From positions 2,976,001 to 3,040,000 of the forward strand of contig NZ_JAATJN010000001.1 in assembly GCF_011927955.1 (NCBI RefSeq): DNA of 64,000 bases. Reading direction: 5' to 3'. Each line of letters begins with the position of its first letter. Positions within the stretch are counted from its first letter, which is position 1. The position numbers and the translations under genes were made by a program. This stretch comes from Brevibacterium marinum (GTDB taxonomy: Bacteria > Actinomycetota > Actinomycetes > Actinomycetales > Brevibacteriaceae). Shown here piece after piece: positions 36,581 through 47,600 of the stretch. The notes beneath the pieces are model-generated. The model was not told the origin of the DNA and searched no databases. It saw nothing but the letters and a program-made list of their open reading frames with translations.

Positions 36581-37178
36581 TTTCACTCCTGTACAACTCG
36601 TATTTCGCGATGTACTGGACCACCCCGTCCGGCACGAGATACCAGACAGGCGCCCCATCCATCACCCGTAGTCTGCAATCCGTGGACGAGATCGACAGTG
36701 CGGGGATCTGCACCAAGCTCAACCGGTCCACCGGAAGGCCCTCACCGCGAAGTTCGTGCCCCGGCCGGCTCACTCCGACGAAGTGGGCCAAGGAAAACAG
36801 CTCGTCTACATTCTTCCACGACAGGATCTGAGCCAAAGCGTCCGCGCCGGTGATGAAGAACATCTCCGTATCGGGCCCGTAGTTTCTGGCGAGGTCCCGC
36901 AGCGTGTCGATCGTGTAGGTGGGGCCCGGGCGCTCGACATCCGCTCGAGAGACCGTGAAGCGCGGGTTGGACGCCGTTGCGATGACTGTCATCAGGTACC
37001 TGTGCTCGGCGCTGGTGACGTCTCCGGCTTCCTTCTGGTAGGGGCGACCGGTGGGCACGAAGACGACCTCGTCGAGGTCGAAGGTCGACTGCACTTCGCT
37101 GGCTGCGACGAGGTGCCCGTGATGAATGGGGTCGAAGGTGCCACCCATGACACCGACCCTGCGTTTGTTCTCTGCCAT
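36573..37178 (-). CDS. nadD: Nicotinate-nucleotide adenylyltransferase
   Basis: 201 aa from ATG 37178. The nucleotidyltransferase motifs are [20 protein letters not shown] (the HxGH region) and the [10 protein letters not shown] segment near the C-terminus, which replaces the usual ISSTx[13 protein letters not shown] and [15 protein letters not shown] are also diagnostic. It adenylates nicotinate mononucleotide in NAD synthesis. It starts one base after the 54-aa membrane protein and overlaps the disordered membrane protein downstream. Confidence 0.95.
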   Translation of the reverse strand: MAENKRRVGVMGGTFDPIHHGHLVAASEVQSTFDLDEVVFVPTGRPYQKEAGDVTSAEHRYLMTVIATASNPRFTVSRADVERPGPTYTIDTLRDLARNYGPDTEMFFITGADALAQILSWKNVDELFSLAHFVGVSRPGHELRGEGLPVDRLSLVQIPALSISSTDCRLRVMDGAPVWYLVPDGVVQYIAKYELYRSENG

Positions 37179-37179
37179 A

Positions 37180-37344
37180 TCAGTGGCGGTTGGAGATGCC
37201 CTTCCACGACCGGGTGACAGCGGCCATCGAGAGGAAGATGGCAAGTGTGATGAGCCCGAAGTAGATCGGATCCATCGGAATCTCGGTGTGGTGGACGGCC
37301 TTCTCCGCGCCTTCGGCCACGGTGGTCATCAGGGCTGCATTCAC
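37180..37344 (-). CDS. Small single-pass membrane protein (54 aa)
   Basis: GTG 37344 follows AGGAGAG by 5 bases. The protein starts [20 protein letters not shown] and contains one membrane span ([17 protein letters not shown]) followed by a basic tail ending WKGISNRH. The stop is one base from the nadD start, so the two are coupled. Small proteins of this kind precede nadD in other actinobacteria, but no function is known to me. Confidence 0.75.
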   Translation of the reverse strand: MNAALMTTVAEGAEKAVHHTEIPMDPIYFGLITLAIFLSMAAVTRSWKGISNRH

Positions 37345-37495
37345 GTGTACTCTCCTACTCAGTGCTGGGGACGCCGTCTGTCTGCGTCACGGTGCTTATG
37401 GCTTCAGTTTCTCATGAACGATGAGACAAATGGGCATCGACATCGCTTTTCATCCCTTTCAAGGCCCCATCTGCCCTCCGCGGTCGGCTGAAGTC

Positions 37496-38785
37496 TCAGT
37501 GTCGGATCTGTCCGTTGCCCATCATGACCCATTTCGTGGTCGTCAGCTGCTCGACTCCCATGGGACCACGGGCATGGAGCTTCTGAGTCGAGATTCCGAC
37601 CTCGGCGCCGAACCCGAGTTCGCCCCCGTCCGTGAATCGCGTGGAGACGTTGACACCGACAGCAGCGGCATCGATGGCTGTGACGAATGTCTCCGCGTTG
37701 TCGATGTCCTTGGTCACGATGACCTCGGTGTGGCCCGAGGAATAGGCGCGAATGTGCTCTATGGCCTCATCGATGCCGGAGACGAGCTTGACCGCGATCT
37801 CGAGATCGAGGTATTCCTTCGCCCAGTCGCGCCGGGAGACGCGTTTGACCTTCATCGATTCCGGGGCCAGGGCAGTCACGGTGGTGTCGGCGTGCAGAAC
37901 GACCCCCGCCTTGTCGAGGCGGTCGAGGATCTTGGGCAGAACCCGCTTCGCCGCCTTCTCATGGACCAGCAGCGTCTCCAGGGAGTTGCACACACTGGGA
38001 CGGTGCGTCTTCGAGTTGACCACCAGGTCCACCGAGCTCTTGACCGTGGCGGAAGAGTCGATGAACATGTGCACGTTGCCGATTCCGGTCTCGATGACGG
38101 GCACCAGTGACTGCTGGACGACGGTGTTGATGAGTTCGGCACCGCCTCGGGGGATCAGCAGGTCCACGTAGTCGCGGGCGTTCATGAGCACGCTGGCGCC
38201 ATCGCGTCCGTACTGGTCGATGCCGCTGACCGAGTCCGCCGGAAGGCCGACGGACTCCACAGCCTTGCGCAGGACGGAGATGATCTCGGTATTCGACTGC
38301 TGCGCTGCCGAGCCCCCGCGCAGAACCACCGCATTGCCGGCCTTGAGAGCAAGGATCGCGATGTCGACGGTGACGTTCGGGCGCGCTTCGTAGATCGCAC
38401 CGATCACGCCCATGGGGACGCGGTTCTGGGTCAGTCGGATGCCGTTGGGCAGTACGCGACCGACCACGACGTTGCCGACCGGGTCGTCGAGGTCGATGAC
38501 CGACCCCACCGACGAGGCGATGGCATCGATGCGATCCTCGTCGAGGCGGAGCCGGTCGAGCAGAGCCTCGCTCATTCCGTTCTCGACGCCGGCGGCGATA
38601 TCGGCTTCGTTGGCTTTGACGATCCGTGCGGAGTTCTCCCGCAGCGCGTCTGCGATCGCCTGCAGTCCCGCGTCCTTCTCCGCAGTCGACGAGGTCGCCA
38701 GATGAGCGGCAGCGCTTTTGGCGTTCCTCACGACTCGGGTGACACCGCGAACCGTCTTCGGGTGAATCTCGGATACAGCGGTCAT
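37496..38785 (-). CDS. proA: Glutamate-5-semialdehyde dehydrogenase (gamma-glutamyl phosphate reductase)
   Basis: 429 aa. An aldehyde dehydrogenase-type fold with the catalytic Cys in NSKTHRPSVCNSLETLLVH. Other ProA regions are NRVPMGVIGAIYEARPNVTV, GNAVVLRGGSAAQQSN and VSTRFTDGGELGFGAEVGIS. It catalyses the second step of proline synthesis. It starts 3 bp after the proB stop, forming a proBA pair in the obgE-proB-proA order. Confidence 0.97.
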   Translation of the reverse strand: MTAVSEIHPKTVRGVTRVVRNAKSAAAHLATSSTAEKDAGLQAIADALRENSARIVKANEADIAAGVENGMSEALLDRLRLDEDRIDAIASSVGSVIDLDDPVGNVVVGRVLPNGIRLTQNRVPMGVIGAIYEARPNVTVDIAILALKAGNAVVLRGGSAAQQSNTEIISVLRKAVESVGLPADSVSGIDQYGRDGASVLMNARDYVDLLIPRGGAELINTVVQQSLVPVIETGIGNVHMFIDSSATVKSSVDLVVNSKTHRPSVCNSLETLLVHEKAAKRVLPKILDRLDKAGVVLHADTTVTALAPESMKVKRVSRRDWAKEYLDLEIAVKLVSGIDEAIEHIRAYSSGHTEVIVTKDIDNAETFVTAIDAAAVGVNVSTRFTDGGELGFGAEVGISTQKLHARGPMGVEQLTTTKWVMMGNGQIRH

Positions 38786-38788
38786 GTG

Positions 38789-39955
38789 CTATCTCCCCCC
38801 GCTCACATGAGTGAGTACGAGATCATTTCGATGGATGACTTCTTTACGGTAATCATTTCCCAGCCGAGCGCCAAGTTCGTCGGTGGAGTGTCCGAACATC
38901 GCGGGAAGCTCGTCGGACGAGAAGTTGGTCATTCCGCGAGCGATGACCTCGCCGTCCGAATTCCTGATCTCGATGGGGTCGCCGGCCTCGAAGTCGCCTG
39001 AGACCCCCGACACTCCCGCCGCCAGCAGTGACGTGCCGCGTGAGAGCACGGCGGTCTCGGCTCCCCCGTCGATGGTCACCGAACCGAAGGTCCGCGCGAG
39101 GTGGCGCAGCCACAGCAGTCTGGTCCCGCGGCGTTTGTGGGTGACGGAGAACCATGTCCCCACCTGGTCGCCGCCGAGCACCGAGGCGACCTTCTCCGCC
39201 GAGGTCAGCACCGCCGGTATGCCGGAATCGGCGACCATGAGAGCGGCTTCGACCTTCGTGGCCATGCCCCCGGTACCGGTGCCGGCAGTCCCGACTCCCC
39301 CGATGGCGATGTCGCCGAGGTCGTCGATGCTTGCCACGGTTTCGATCCGCACCGAATCCGGAAGGTTCGGCGGGCCCGAGTACAGGGCATCGATGTCGGA
39401 GAGCAGGACCAACGCATCGGCGTGCGAAAGGTGGGCGACGAGGGCGGCCAGCCGATCGTTGTCCCCGAAGCGGATCTCTTCGGTCGCCACGGCGTCGTTC
39501 TCGTTGACGATGGGCATCGTGCCCAGGGCCAGGAGCTTGTCGATGGCCCGCTGGGCGTTCTTGTACTGAGTGCGTCTGATCAGGTCGTCCGCCGACAGCA
39601 GCACCTGTCCGGGCACCAGGTCGTAACGCCCCAGCGCACGGGTGTAGGCGGCCATGAGCAGACCCTGACCGACACCGGCCGCGGCCTGCTGGGTAGCGAG
39701 GTCGCGTGGACGCTTGTTCAGCCCCATCGGCTCGAGTCCGGCGGCGATGGCGCCGGAGGACACCAGGATGACCTCGTGTCCCGCGGCCCGATGGGCACCG
39801 ATGACATCGGTCAGTGCGATCAGCTTCGCCTCATCGAGACCCCCGTCGAGGCTGGTCAGGGAAGAGGAACCGACCTTGACCACGATGCGCCGGGCGGTGG
39901 CGATGTCTGTGCAGGCGGACGCGGGTTCGGAGGCAGCGGGGTGACTCCCGATCAT
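38789..39955 (-). CDS. proB: Glutamate 5-kinase
   Basis: 388 aa. Residues about 20-275 are the amino-acid kinase domain ([62 protein letters not shown]). Residues about 300-380 are a PUA domain. This is the first committed step of proline synthesis and is normally inhibited by proline. The ATG overlaps the obgE stop (ATGA), so translation is coupled to obgE. Confidence 0.96.
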   Translation of the reverse strand: MIGSHPAASEPASACTDIATARRIVVKVGSSSLTSLDGGLDEAKLIALTDVIGAHRAAGHEVILVSSGAIAAGLEPMGLNKRPRDLATQQAAAGVGQGLLMAAYTRALGRYDLVPGQVLLSADDLIRRTQYKNAQRAIDKLLALGTMPIVNENDAVATEEIRFGDNDRLAALVAHLSHADALVLLSDIDALYSGPPNLPDSVRIETVASIDDLGDIAIGGVGTAGTGTGGMATKVEAALMVADSGIPAVLTSAEKVASVLGGDQVGTWFSVTHKRRGTRLLWLRHLARTFGSVTIDGGAETAVLSRGTSLLAAGVSGVSGDFEAGDPIEIRNSDGEVIARGMTNFSSDELPAMFGHSTDELGARLGNDYRKEVIHRNDLVLTHVSGGR

Positions 39956-41514
39956 TCCCGACCGGCTTCGGGTTCGCTCGTGTCCCGGCCCGATGCCTCG
40001 CGACCGCGCTGCCCGTTCTCGGCGACGCGTTCGGCTTCGAATTCGGCGCGGACGGCGGCCTTCGCGTCCATACGGTCGTGGAAGGCGGCTTTACGTTCTT
40101 TGCGTGTGGATCGGGCGTCGTCTTCGAGTCGCATGTCCGTCCCACGTGAGCCCAGCAGCTCCGCTCCCCCGACGCTCGTGGGGTCCCAGTCGAAGACGAC
40201 GCCGTCGTCCGGACCGATGACGATCGTGTCCCCCGGCTTCGCACCGGATTTGAACAGGGTGTCTTCGACGCCGAGGCGATCGAGACGATCAGCCAGGTAG
40301 CCGACCGCCTCGTCGTTGGCGAAGTCCGTCTGCCTCACCCAGCGTTCGGGTTTCGTGCCCAGAACACGGAAGACGGGGCCATCGGCATCGCTTTCGACGC
40401 GAACCTCGAACCCACGGTCGTCGACGGCCTTCGGGCGGATGACGACGCGCTGGGGAATCGCCTCGAGCTCGGCCCGACGTTCGCGTTCGGCCGCGACGAG
40501 TTCGGCCATCGCGAAGGACAGCTCCCGCAGTCCTGCGTGGCTGACCGCGGAGATCTCGAAGACCCGGTAGCCGGCGGCTTCGAGGTCGGGACGGACGATG
40601 TCGGCCAGATCATGTCCGTCGGGGATGTCGACCTTGTTCAGTGCCACGAGCTTCGGACGGTCCGTCAGCGGCAGGAGTCCGCTCCCGTCGTCGAGGTCGA
40701 CGGCGTAGGCGGCGAGCTCGGATTCGATGATCGTGAGGTCGGAGACCGGATCGCGCCCCGGTTCCCAGGTCGCCATGTCGATGACGTGGACGAGGGCCGC
40801 ACAGCGCTCGACGTGGCGGAGGAACTCCAGCCCCAACCCTTTGCCCTCGGAGGCGCCGGGGATGAGCCCGGGAACATCGGCGACCGTATAACGTACGTCG
40901 CCGGCTTGAACCACGCCGAGGTTGGGCACGAGTGTGGTGAACGGATAGTCCGCGATCTTCGGCTTCGCCTCCGACAGCGCGGCGATGAGGCTCGATTTGC
41001 CGGCCGAGGGATAGCCCAGCAGGGCGATGTCCGCGATGGTCTTGAGTTCGAGTACCAGGCTCAGCGACTCACCGGGCTCGCCGAGCAGGGCGAAGCCGGG
41101 GGCCTTGCGCTTGTTCGACGCCAAAGCAGCGTTGCCCAGCCCCCCGCGGCCTCCGGCGGCCGCAACGTACTCGGTTCCAGCACCGACGAGGTCGGCGATG
41201 ACGTCACCGCCCTTGGTCTTCACCACTGTCCCGTCGGGGACCGCGACGACGAGGTCGCCGCCATCGGCACCATGTTTCAGATCGCCCTTGCCGATGCCCC
41301 CACCGTCGGCGGTCAGGTGCGGTCGATGGTGCAGCGGCAGCAGCGTCGTGGTCTGCGAGTCGACGACGAACTTGATGTCGCCGCCCTGACCTCCGTCGGC
41401 GCCGTCCGGGCCGCCCAGGGGCTTGAACTTCTCGCGCCTGATCGAGGCGCACCCGTCGCCACCGTCGCCGGCAGCAAGATGGACGGTGACACGGTCTATG
41501 AACTCGGTGGCCAT
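39952..41514 (-). CDS. obgE: GTPase Obg/CgtA
   Basis: 520 aa. The glycine-rich Obg fold comes first ([36 protein letters not shown]). The G domain follows with P-loop GYPSAGKSS, switch [18 protein letters not shown] and NKVD. A C-terminal OCT domain (about 360-440) is followed by an extra charged tail of about 70 residues rich in Glu and Arg, which some actinobacterial Obg proteins have. It assists 50S assembly. A strong terminator separates it from rpmA upstream, so it needs its own promoter within about 80 bp. Confidence 0.96.
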   Translation of the reverse strand: MATEFIDRVTVHLAAGDGGDGCASIRREKFKPLGGPDGADGGQGGDIKFVVDSQTTTLLPLHHRPHLTADGGGIGKGDLKHGADGGDLVVAVPDGTVVKTKGGDVIADLVGAGTEYVAAAGGRGGLGNAALASNKRKAPGFALLGEPGESLSLVLELKTIADIALLGYPSAGKSSLIAALSEAKPKIADYPFTTLVPNLGVVQAGDVRYTVADVPGLIPGASEGKGLGLEFLRHVERCAALVHVIDMATWEPGRDPVSDLTIIESELAAYAVDLDDGSGLLPLTDRPKLVALNKVDIPDGHDLADIVRPDLEAAGYRVFEISAVSHAGLRELSFAMAELVAAERERRAELEAIPQRVVIRPKAVDDRGFEVRVESDADGPVFRVLGTKPERWVRQTDFANDEAVGYLADRLDRLGVEDTLFKSGAKPGDTIVIGPDDGVVFDWDPTSVGGAELLGSRGTDMRLEDDARSTRKERKAAFHDRMDAKAAVRAEFEAERVAENGQRGREASGRDTSEPEAGRE

Positions 41515-41530
41515 AATGTCCTTATATCAG

Positions 41531-41562
41531 ATGAAGGGTGAGTCCTGAGACTCACCCTTCAT
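41531..41562 (-). terminator. Stem-loop terminator after rpmA
   Basis: A perfect 13-bp stem (ATGAAGGGTGAGT with its complement) with a 6-nt loop lies between the rpmA stop and the obgE start. It would end the rplU-rpmA transcript, with A-rich sequence nearby on this strand. Confidence 0.75.
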
Positions 41563-41597
41563 GGACCCCAACGTGGGGAAAAAACAGAACTAGTCGA

Positions 41598-41849
41598 TCA
41601 AGCGCCGACGATGTTGACGATCTTGCGACCCTTGCGCGTGCCGAACTCCACGGCACCCGCGGAGAGCGCGAAGAGCGTGTCGTCTCCGCCGCGTCCGACA
41701 TTGGCACCCGGGTGGAACTTGGTTCCGCGCTGGCGAACGATGATCTCTCCGGCTTTGACAGCCTGTCCGCCGAATCGCTTCACGCCGAGGTACTGCGGGT
41801 TCGAGTCGCGACCGTTGCGGGACGAGCTGACTCCCTTTTTGCTTGACAT
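41598..41849 (-). CDS. rpmA: 50S ribosomal protein L27
   Basis: 83 aa. L27 hallmarks are [39 protein letters not shown] and [15 protein letters not shown]. It sits near the peptidyl transferase centre. The N-terminus (MSSKKGVSS) shows no cleavable extension. It lies 15 bp after rplU, in the usual rplU-rpmA operon. Confidence 0.98.
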   Translation of the reverse strand: MSSKKGVSSSRNGRDSNPQYLGVKRFGGQAVKAGEIIVRQRGTKFHPGANVGRGGDDTLFALSAGAVEFGTRKGRKIVNIVGA

Positions 41850-41864
41850 ATGAGAAGTCTCCTC

Positions 41865-42173
41865 TTACTTGATGTTCGTGATCTTCAGACGGGTGAGGTC
41901 CTGGCGATGGCCCTGACGCTTCTTGTAACCGGTCTTGTTCTTGTATTTCTGAATCACGATCTTGGGACCGCGGAGTTCATTGACAACCTCGGCGCTGACC
42001 GCGACCTTCGAGAGGGCATCTGCGTCTGTCGTGACAGCTTCACCGTCGACGAGGAGGACGGCATCGAGTTCGACGCTCTCACCGGCCTTCGCCTTCATGC
42101 GGTTGACTGTGATGATGTCGCCGACGCTGACCTTTTCCTGGTGGCCACCGGCACGGACAATGGCGTAGACCAT
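41865..42173 (-). CDS. rplU: 50S ribosomal protein L21
   Basis: 102 aa from ATG 42173 ([20 protein letters not shown]), with AAAGGG upstream. The C-terminal signature [20 protein letters not shown] is typical of L21. It starts the ribosomal-protein transcript. The 173 bp before it (42174-42346) have short inverted repeats but no gene. Confidence 0.98.
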   Translation of the reverse strand: MVYAIVRAGGHQEKVSVGDIITVNRMKAKAGESVELDAVLLVDGEAVTTDADALSKVAVSAEVVNELRGPKIVIQKYKNKTGYKKRQGHRQDLTRLKITNIK

Positions 42174-42346
42174 GGTCGAACCCTTTCTGTTCATACACAA
42201 ACGAACGGCGGTTGATCCCTTGGCCCCCGGAGAGGAACTCACCGGGTGTCCCATTGAGAGGAATCACCAGCCGTGGTGCTCACAGCACCGACGAACCACT
42301 CTAGTGGATCCGGGCCCGGTTCGGCAAACCGCACGAGCCCGCGAAC

Positions 42347-42694
42347 TCAGGCCTCTCTGGTCTCCGCGATCCGCTCGTGATGGCGGATCACCTCGGCGAC
42401 GATGAAGGTCAGGAACTTCTCCGCGAACTCCGGGTCCAAGTGGGCGTCTTCGGCCAGTGTGCGAAGGTGCTCCACCTGCCTCGCCTCCCGCGCCGGGTCC
42501 GCGGGAGGCAGTCCGTGATCGGCCTTGAGCTCGCCGACCGTCTCTGTGAGCTTGAACCGTTCGGCCAGCAGATGGATGAGCGCCGCGTCGATGTTGTCGA
42601 TGCTTCCGCGCAGTTCCATCAGTCGGTCCTGGGCACGTGTCTTGTCGTTGATCTGATCCACGTGCACCAGTCTAGCGAGACTTGCCCGTTTCAT
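42347..42694 (-). CDS. Chorismate mutase (AroQ fold)
   Basis: A 115-aa helical protein. LMELRGSIDNIDAALIHLLA, ERFKLTETVGELKADHGLPP and DPAREARQVEHLRTLA match the AroQ chorismate mutase family. The active-site residues Arg, Lys (GELKADHG) and Arg (PAREARQ) are present. It converts chorismate to prephenate for Phe/Tyr synthesis. GTG codons near residue 10 could be the true start. It stands alone. Confidence 0.88.
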   Translation of the reverse strand: MKRASLARLVHVDQINDKTRAQDRLMELRGSIDNIDAALIHLLAERFKLTETVGELKADHGLPPADPAREARQVEHLRTLAEDAHLDPEFAEKFLTFIVAEVIRHHERIAETREA

Positions 42695-42756
42695 CAGCTG
42701 CCGCGCTGACGCCGACCCCGCACGACGTCGCGGGATCGGCGTCAGTGCCGTCGCGC

Positions 42757-44289
42757 TCAGGCCGGCTGATCCACGGGATCGGCGTCGAGCGTATCGGGAT
42801 CGTTCAGGGTACCGGCCTTGCGATCTGCCAGGTACTTCTTCATCTCCTTCTTCACCACCGGCATCAGCATGTAGAGGCCGAGGATGTTGATGAACGCACA
42901 GAGGAACAGTGCGGCATCGGCGAACTCGACGACCTTGCTGAAGCTGGCGATGCAGCCGATGACGACGAACACGCAGACGAGGACGCGGAAGATGGTGACC
43001 GCGCCCTTCGACTTGCCGAAGAGGTAGCTCCAGGCCCGTTCACCGTAGTAAGCCCAGGTGATGAGGGTGGAGAAGGCGAAGAGCGCCACCGCGATGGCCA
43101 GGAGGATGGGATACCATCCGACGACCGTGGAGAAGGCATCCGAGGCCAGGGCTACGCCGCCGATCTCCCCCTCCCCGAGGTCATTGGTGTAGGAGGGCTG
43201 GTTGGCGACGATGATGGTCAGTGCGGTCATGGTGCAGACGATGACCGTGTCCACGAATGGCTCGAGCAGGGCGACGAAGCCCTCGGAGATGGGACGACGT
43301 GTCTTGACTGCCGAGTGCGCGATGGCCGCCGAACCTATGCCGGCCTCGTTGGAGAAGGCCGAACGCTGGAAGCCGATGACCATGACGCCGATGATGCCGC
43401 CGGCGATTCCCTGTGGCGCGAACGCACCCTGGAAGATCTCGCCGAAGGCCTGTGGGATCTGGGCGAAGTTGATGCCCAGCACGAGAAGGCAGGAGACCAC
43501 GTAGAAGATTCCCATGGCGGGGACGAGCTTGTCGGTGACGTGCGCGATCGAACGGATTCCGCCGAGAATGACGAGCGCGACCAGTGCTGCGAAGATGATG
43601 CCGAAGATCAGTGATGCCCACTGGCCCGCCAGGAAGCCGTCAGCACCACCTGTGGCGGTGCGCACCTGAGCGAAGGTCTGGTTGGCCTGGAACATTCCGC
43701 CGCCGACGACGCCGAAGACGAGGATGGAGACTGCGAAGATTCCGGTGAGCAGGCCGGCCACCGGCTTGGAGAATTTGCGGAACGCGATGGGCAGATACTT
43801 GAAGGGGCCGCCGTAGACGACGCCGTTGTCGTCGATCTCGCGGTATTTGACGCCGAGGGTGCACTCGACGAATTTCGTGCACATGCCCAGGAGACCGGCG
43901 ACGATCATCCAGAATGTGGCACCGGGGCCGCCGAGTGCGATGGCCACACCGACACCGGCGATGTTGCCGAGACCCACCGTGCCCGACAGTGCGGAGGCCA
44001 ACGCCTGAAAGTGAGTGATCTCGCCCGGATCGTCCTTCGACGAGTATTTGCCGCGGATGACTTCGAGGGAGACCTTGAATCCGCGTGCCTGGATGAAGCC
44101 GAAGTAGATGGTGAAGATAAGTGCCGCGGCGATCAGCCAGAGAACGACGAAGGGAAACGAAAGGTCCCCGATGGTCAGTGGGGCGAAGATGATCCCGCCG
44201 AAGAACGTGGCGATGGGATCGAACCACGAGTTGATGGCGTCGTCGACGGGCGATTCAGGGGCATTTGCTGCTAATAACAATGTGTCCAT
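42757..44289 (-). CDS. Alanine/glycine:cation symporter (AGCS family)
   Basis: 510 aa from ATG 44289, with about 11 membrane segments. Diagnostic regions are HFQALASALSGTVGLGNIAG, GGPGATFWMIVAGLLGM, ECTLGVKYREIDDNGVVYGG and RSAFSNEAGIGSAAIAHSAV. AGCS carriers import Ala or Gly with Na+ or H+. No strong ribosome binding site precedes the start. It is monocistronic, followed by chorismate mutase on the same strand 62 bp on. Confidence 0.93.
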   Translation of the reverse strand: MDTLLLAANAPESPVDDAINSWFDPIATFFGGIIFAPLTIGDLSFPFVVLWLIAAALIFTIYFGFIQARGFKVSLEVIRGKYSSKDDPGEITHFQALASALSGTVGLGNIAGVGVAIALGGPGATFWMIVAGLLGMCTKFVECTLGVKYREIDDNGVVYGGPFKYLPIAFRKFSKPVAGLLTGIFAVSILVFGVVGGGMFQANQTFAQVRTATGGADGFLAGQWASLIFGIIFAALVALVILGGIRSIAHVTDKLVPAMGIFYVVSCLLVLGINFAQIPQAFGEIFQGAFAPQGIAGGIIGVMVIGFQRSAFSNEAGIGSAAIAHSAVKTRRPISEGFVALLEPFVDTVIVCTMTALTIIVANQPSYTNDLGEGEIGGVALASDAFSTVVGWYPILLAIAVALFAFSTLITWAYYGERAWSYLFGKSKGAVTIFRVLVCVFVVIGCIASFSKVVEFADAALFLCAFINILGLYMLMPVVKKEMKKYLADRKAGTLNDPDTLDADPVDQPA

Positions 44290-44405
44290 GGTGCAATAAC
44301 CTGCCGTACCCCCATGCGGGTAGCAAGGACTGAGGCGCGCCACTCGAATACAGTTATCCAACTGTTACGTACATCACATCAGGAGCCTTAGATGAGATTC
44401 ACGTC

Positions 44406-44535
44406 TCACTCTGTGTCTCGGGCTCCGGGGCTTGCTGCAGCCCCGGCAGGCAGCCGCCTTCGTCGCCATCGTCGCGGTCTCCGCCGTCGGTGTCGCCGCC
44501 GTCGCCGTCGGTGTCGCCGCCGTCGGCGAAGTGAC
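44406..44535. repeat. GC-rich tandem repeat tract (CCGCCGTCGGTGTCG units)
   Basis: Short imperfect units of CCGCCGTCG and GTGTCG alternate, densest at about 44478-44530. Read on the minus strand they encode an Asp/Gly-rich peptide with DGGDTDGDGGDTDGG, ending GGCLPGLQQAPEPETQSET. There is no start codon in that frame and a stop just upstream, so this may be the remnant of a secreted or calcium-binding protein tail. The region 44290-44655 holds no other gene. Confidence 0.55.
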
Positions 44536-44569
44536 AGTCGGCAGGGTCGAGACCGTCGTTGAATGGGTC

Positions 44570-44620
44570 GAGGGGGCGTGCCGCAGATGATCATGTCGAC
44601 CGTCTGCGGCACGCCCCCTC
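44570..44620 (-). terminator. Long stem-loop terminator downstream of rne
   Basis: A perfect 18-bp stem (GAGGGGGCGTGCCGCAGA with its complement at 44603-44620) around a 15-nt loop lies 36 bp after the rne stop. It is the longest perfect hairpin I saw in the window. Confidence 0.8.
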
Positions 44621-44655
44621 GTGGCCCGGTGGCATCACTCAGATGCCTGAGCTCC

Positions 44656-47600
44656 TCAGTCTTCGCCGATGATGACGAACGAGGACGGCTTCGACTGCTG
44701 GTCCGACTCGGGAGTCGGTTCGGTCTTGGCAGCCGGCTTCTGCCGTGGTGCGGCCTTGGCCGGTTCGGCGGCAGCCACCTTGGTCGCCGTGTCGGCTCCG
44801 ATCATCAGCGGCAGATCAGCAGCAGGAGCTTCAGGCTGTTCCTCCTGCTGTGCTGGTTTGCCCTGGCCCGGTTCGTCCTGCGTCGGTTCAGACGTTTCCG
44901 CAGACTTCGCGTTCGTCCGCTTCCTGCTGTTGCGTCCACGGGACCGACCGGCTTTGCCGCTGTCTTTAGTGCCGGCGGAGTCGCTGCCATGCGAATCGGC
45001 GGAGTCGCTGCCATGCGATTCCTTGGAGGAGACGGCACTCGATGACGCCTCGGCGCTGTTCGACTCAGACGAGTCCGTGGACTTCCCGCCGTCCTTGGAC
45101 TCGTTGTCATCCTTCTTCAGCGTGGCCTTGGCAATGGCGGCCACGGCCGATCGCGAGGCGTCGTTCGTCACGGGATCGGTCTGGGCATCCGAGTCATTGG
45201 ACTTCGACTGTCTGTTGTCGCCGCGCCGTTTCCGATCGCGCTTGCCGTGCGAATTGTCGTTGTGTGAGGGACGACTGCCGTGATGGGCCTTCGACCCGTC
45301 CTCTTCCGAACCCGGCAGCAGCAGCCCGCGGCCGGACAGGTCAGCCCCGGCGCTGACCAGCGACTCGGCGAGCCCGGTGCCGATGCGCTTGCGCGTCATC
45401 TGGACGAGACCCAGCGAGGTCACCTCGGCGACCTGGTGCTTCGTCCTGTCGCGTCCGAGGCACTCGACGAGTCGCCGCACGACGAGGTCCCGGTTCGATT
45501 CGAGCACCATGTCGATGAAGTCGACGACGATGATGCCGCCGATGTCGCGCAGGCGCACCTGGCGGATGACTTCCTCTGCGGCTTCGAGGTTGTTGCGTGT
45601 CACGGTCTCCTCGAGGTTTCCGCCCGAGCCCGTGAACTTGCCGGTGTTGACATCGATGACCGTCATCGCTTCCGTCCGGTCGATGACCAGCGAACCGCCG
45701 GAGGGCAGATTGACGGTACGCTGCAGCGCCTTCTGCACCTGCTCCTCGACACGGTAGTGGTCGAAGATGTCCTCATCCTCGCTGTAGCGGTGGACGCGGT
45801 CGAGCAGGTCGGGGGCGACGGCCTCGACGTATTCGTGGATCGTGTTCCATGCACCGTCACCGTCGATGACGAGGGAGGAGAAGTCCTCGTTGAAGACATC
45901 GCGGATGATGCGCACGATCATGTCCGGTTCGCTGTAGAGCAGCTGCGGGGCCAGGACCTTCGTTGACTTCGACTTCTTCTCGATGCTCTCCCAGCGATTG
46001 GCCAGGCGCTCGACGTCCCTGCCGAGATCCGTATCGGTCGCGCCTTCGGCCGCTGTGCGCACGATGACGCCGTTCGAGTCGCCGACGAGTTCTTTCAGCA
46101 GCTTCTTCAGACGGTTGCGCTCGACGTCGGGCAGCTTTCGGGAGATGCCCGTCATCGAGTTGCCCGGCACGTAGACGAGGAAGCGTCCCGGCAGTGAGAT
46201 CTGACTGGTCAGGCGGGCGCCCTTGTGACCGATAGGGTCCTTGGTGACCTGGACGAGGACGGCGTCGCCGGGGCTGAGCGCGACCTCGATCCTGCGCGCC
46301 TTGCCGTCCATCCCGAGGGCATCCCAATTGACTTCACCGGCGTAGAGGACTGCGTTGCGGCCCTTGCCGATGTCGATGAAGGCGGCTTCCATGCTCGGCA
46401 GGACGTTCTGGACCTTGCCCAGGTAGATGTTGCCGATGAGGGAGGACTGCTGGCGGCTCTCCTTGAGGTAGTGCTCGACGGTGATGCCGTCTTCGACCAC
46501 GACCAGCTGAGTCTGCTCACCGGTCTCGCGCACCAGCATCGTCCGGTCGACGGATTCGCGACGGGCGAGGAACTCTGCCTCGGTGATCACCGGTCGGCGG
46601 CGGCCGGCCTCTCGGCCCTCCTTGCGGCGCTGTCGCTTGGCCTCGAGACGGGTCGAGCCCTTGAGCGATGTCACCTCGTCATTGTCCGATGAACGGGAGC
46701 GAGACCGGCGGCGGCGCCGGCGGCGCGATCCGTTGTCGTCGTCATCGTCGTCGTCATCGTGGGACTTCTCCGACTGCGAGCCGGAGGACTTGTCGTCACC
46801 GGACTTGGCATCGCCGGACTTGTTCGAGTCCGCGGACTGGTTCTTCTTGTCCGAGCGGCTGCCGGAACGTGCCTGACGACCGTTCGATCCCGAATCGTTC
46901 GATCCCTGCTCGGAGTCGCCGCCGGAGGAAACGTCCGCAGAGTCCGAGGCGTCATCGGAGTCCGAAGCGTGACCGCTGTCCTCGCGCCCCCGGGACCGAC
47001 GTCCGCGACCTCCGCGACGGCGACGGCGGCCCCCGTTGTCGTTCGAGTCACCGTCCTCGGAATCGTCGCCGCTGCCGGAGCGGTCACCTCCGCCGCCGGA
47101 GGAACTGCGATCGTCGGAATCCGAGCCCGCATCAGAGTAGTCCGACTCATCATCGTCGTCGGAATCGTCATCGGTCTGCACCGGCTGCGCCATTTCCGCC
47201 TTGGGCACCTGGAAGACGAGGCCGCCGTCGTGTGGCACGGAGGGCGCACTGCGAGGTGCCGGTGCCGACTCCGTGATCGGTGGGGCGAAGGGGTTTCGAG
47301 GGTCGAAGGCCGGCGCCGGTGCCGCCGAGGAACCCGTCGATTCGCTCTCGACCTCGTCCTCGGAATCAGGGTCGGAGTCGGAAGGGTCCTGCGGTCCATC
47401 GCCCGGTTCGCGGACGAACTGCTCGAAGACGAGACCCCTGTTGGCCACCGCATCGCGTGCCTTCTTCGGCCCGGTGCGCTTCGGCTCGGGTGAGTCCTCT
47501 GGCCCCTCGGAGTCCTCATCTGAATCGTGGGAGTCCTCGTCCGGCTCGGGCAGGCGCAGGGACTCGGCGGCCTCGGCGATGTGGTCGAGCTTCTCTCTCA

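Noticed and set aside
44406..44612. A 68-residue Arg-rich open frame
   Set aside because: It is a frame of the CCGCCGTCG repeat tract, with composition set by the repeat, and covers the rne terminator.
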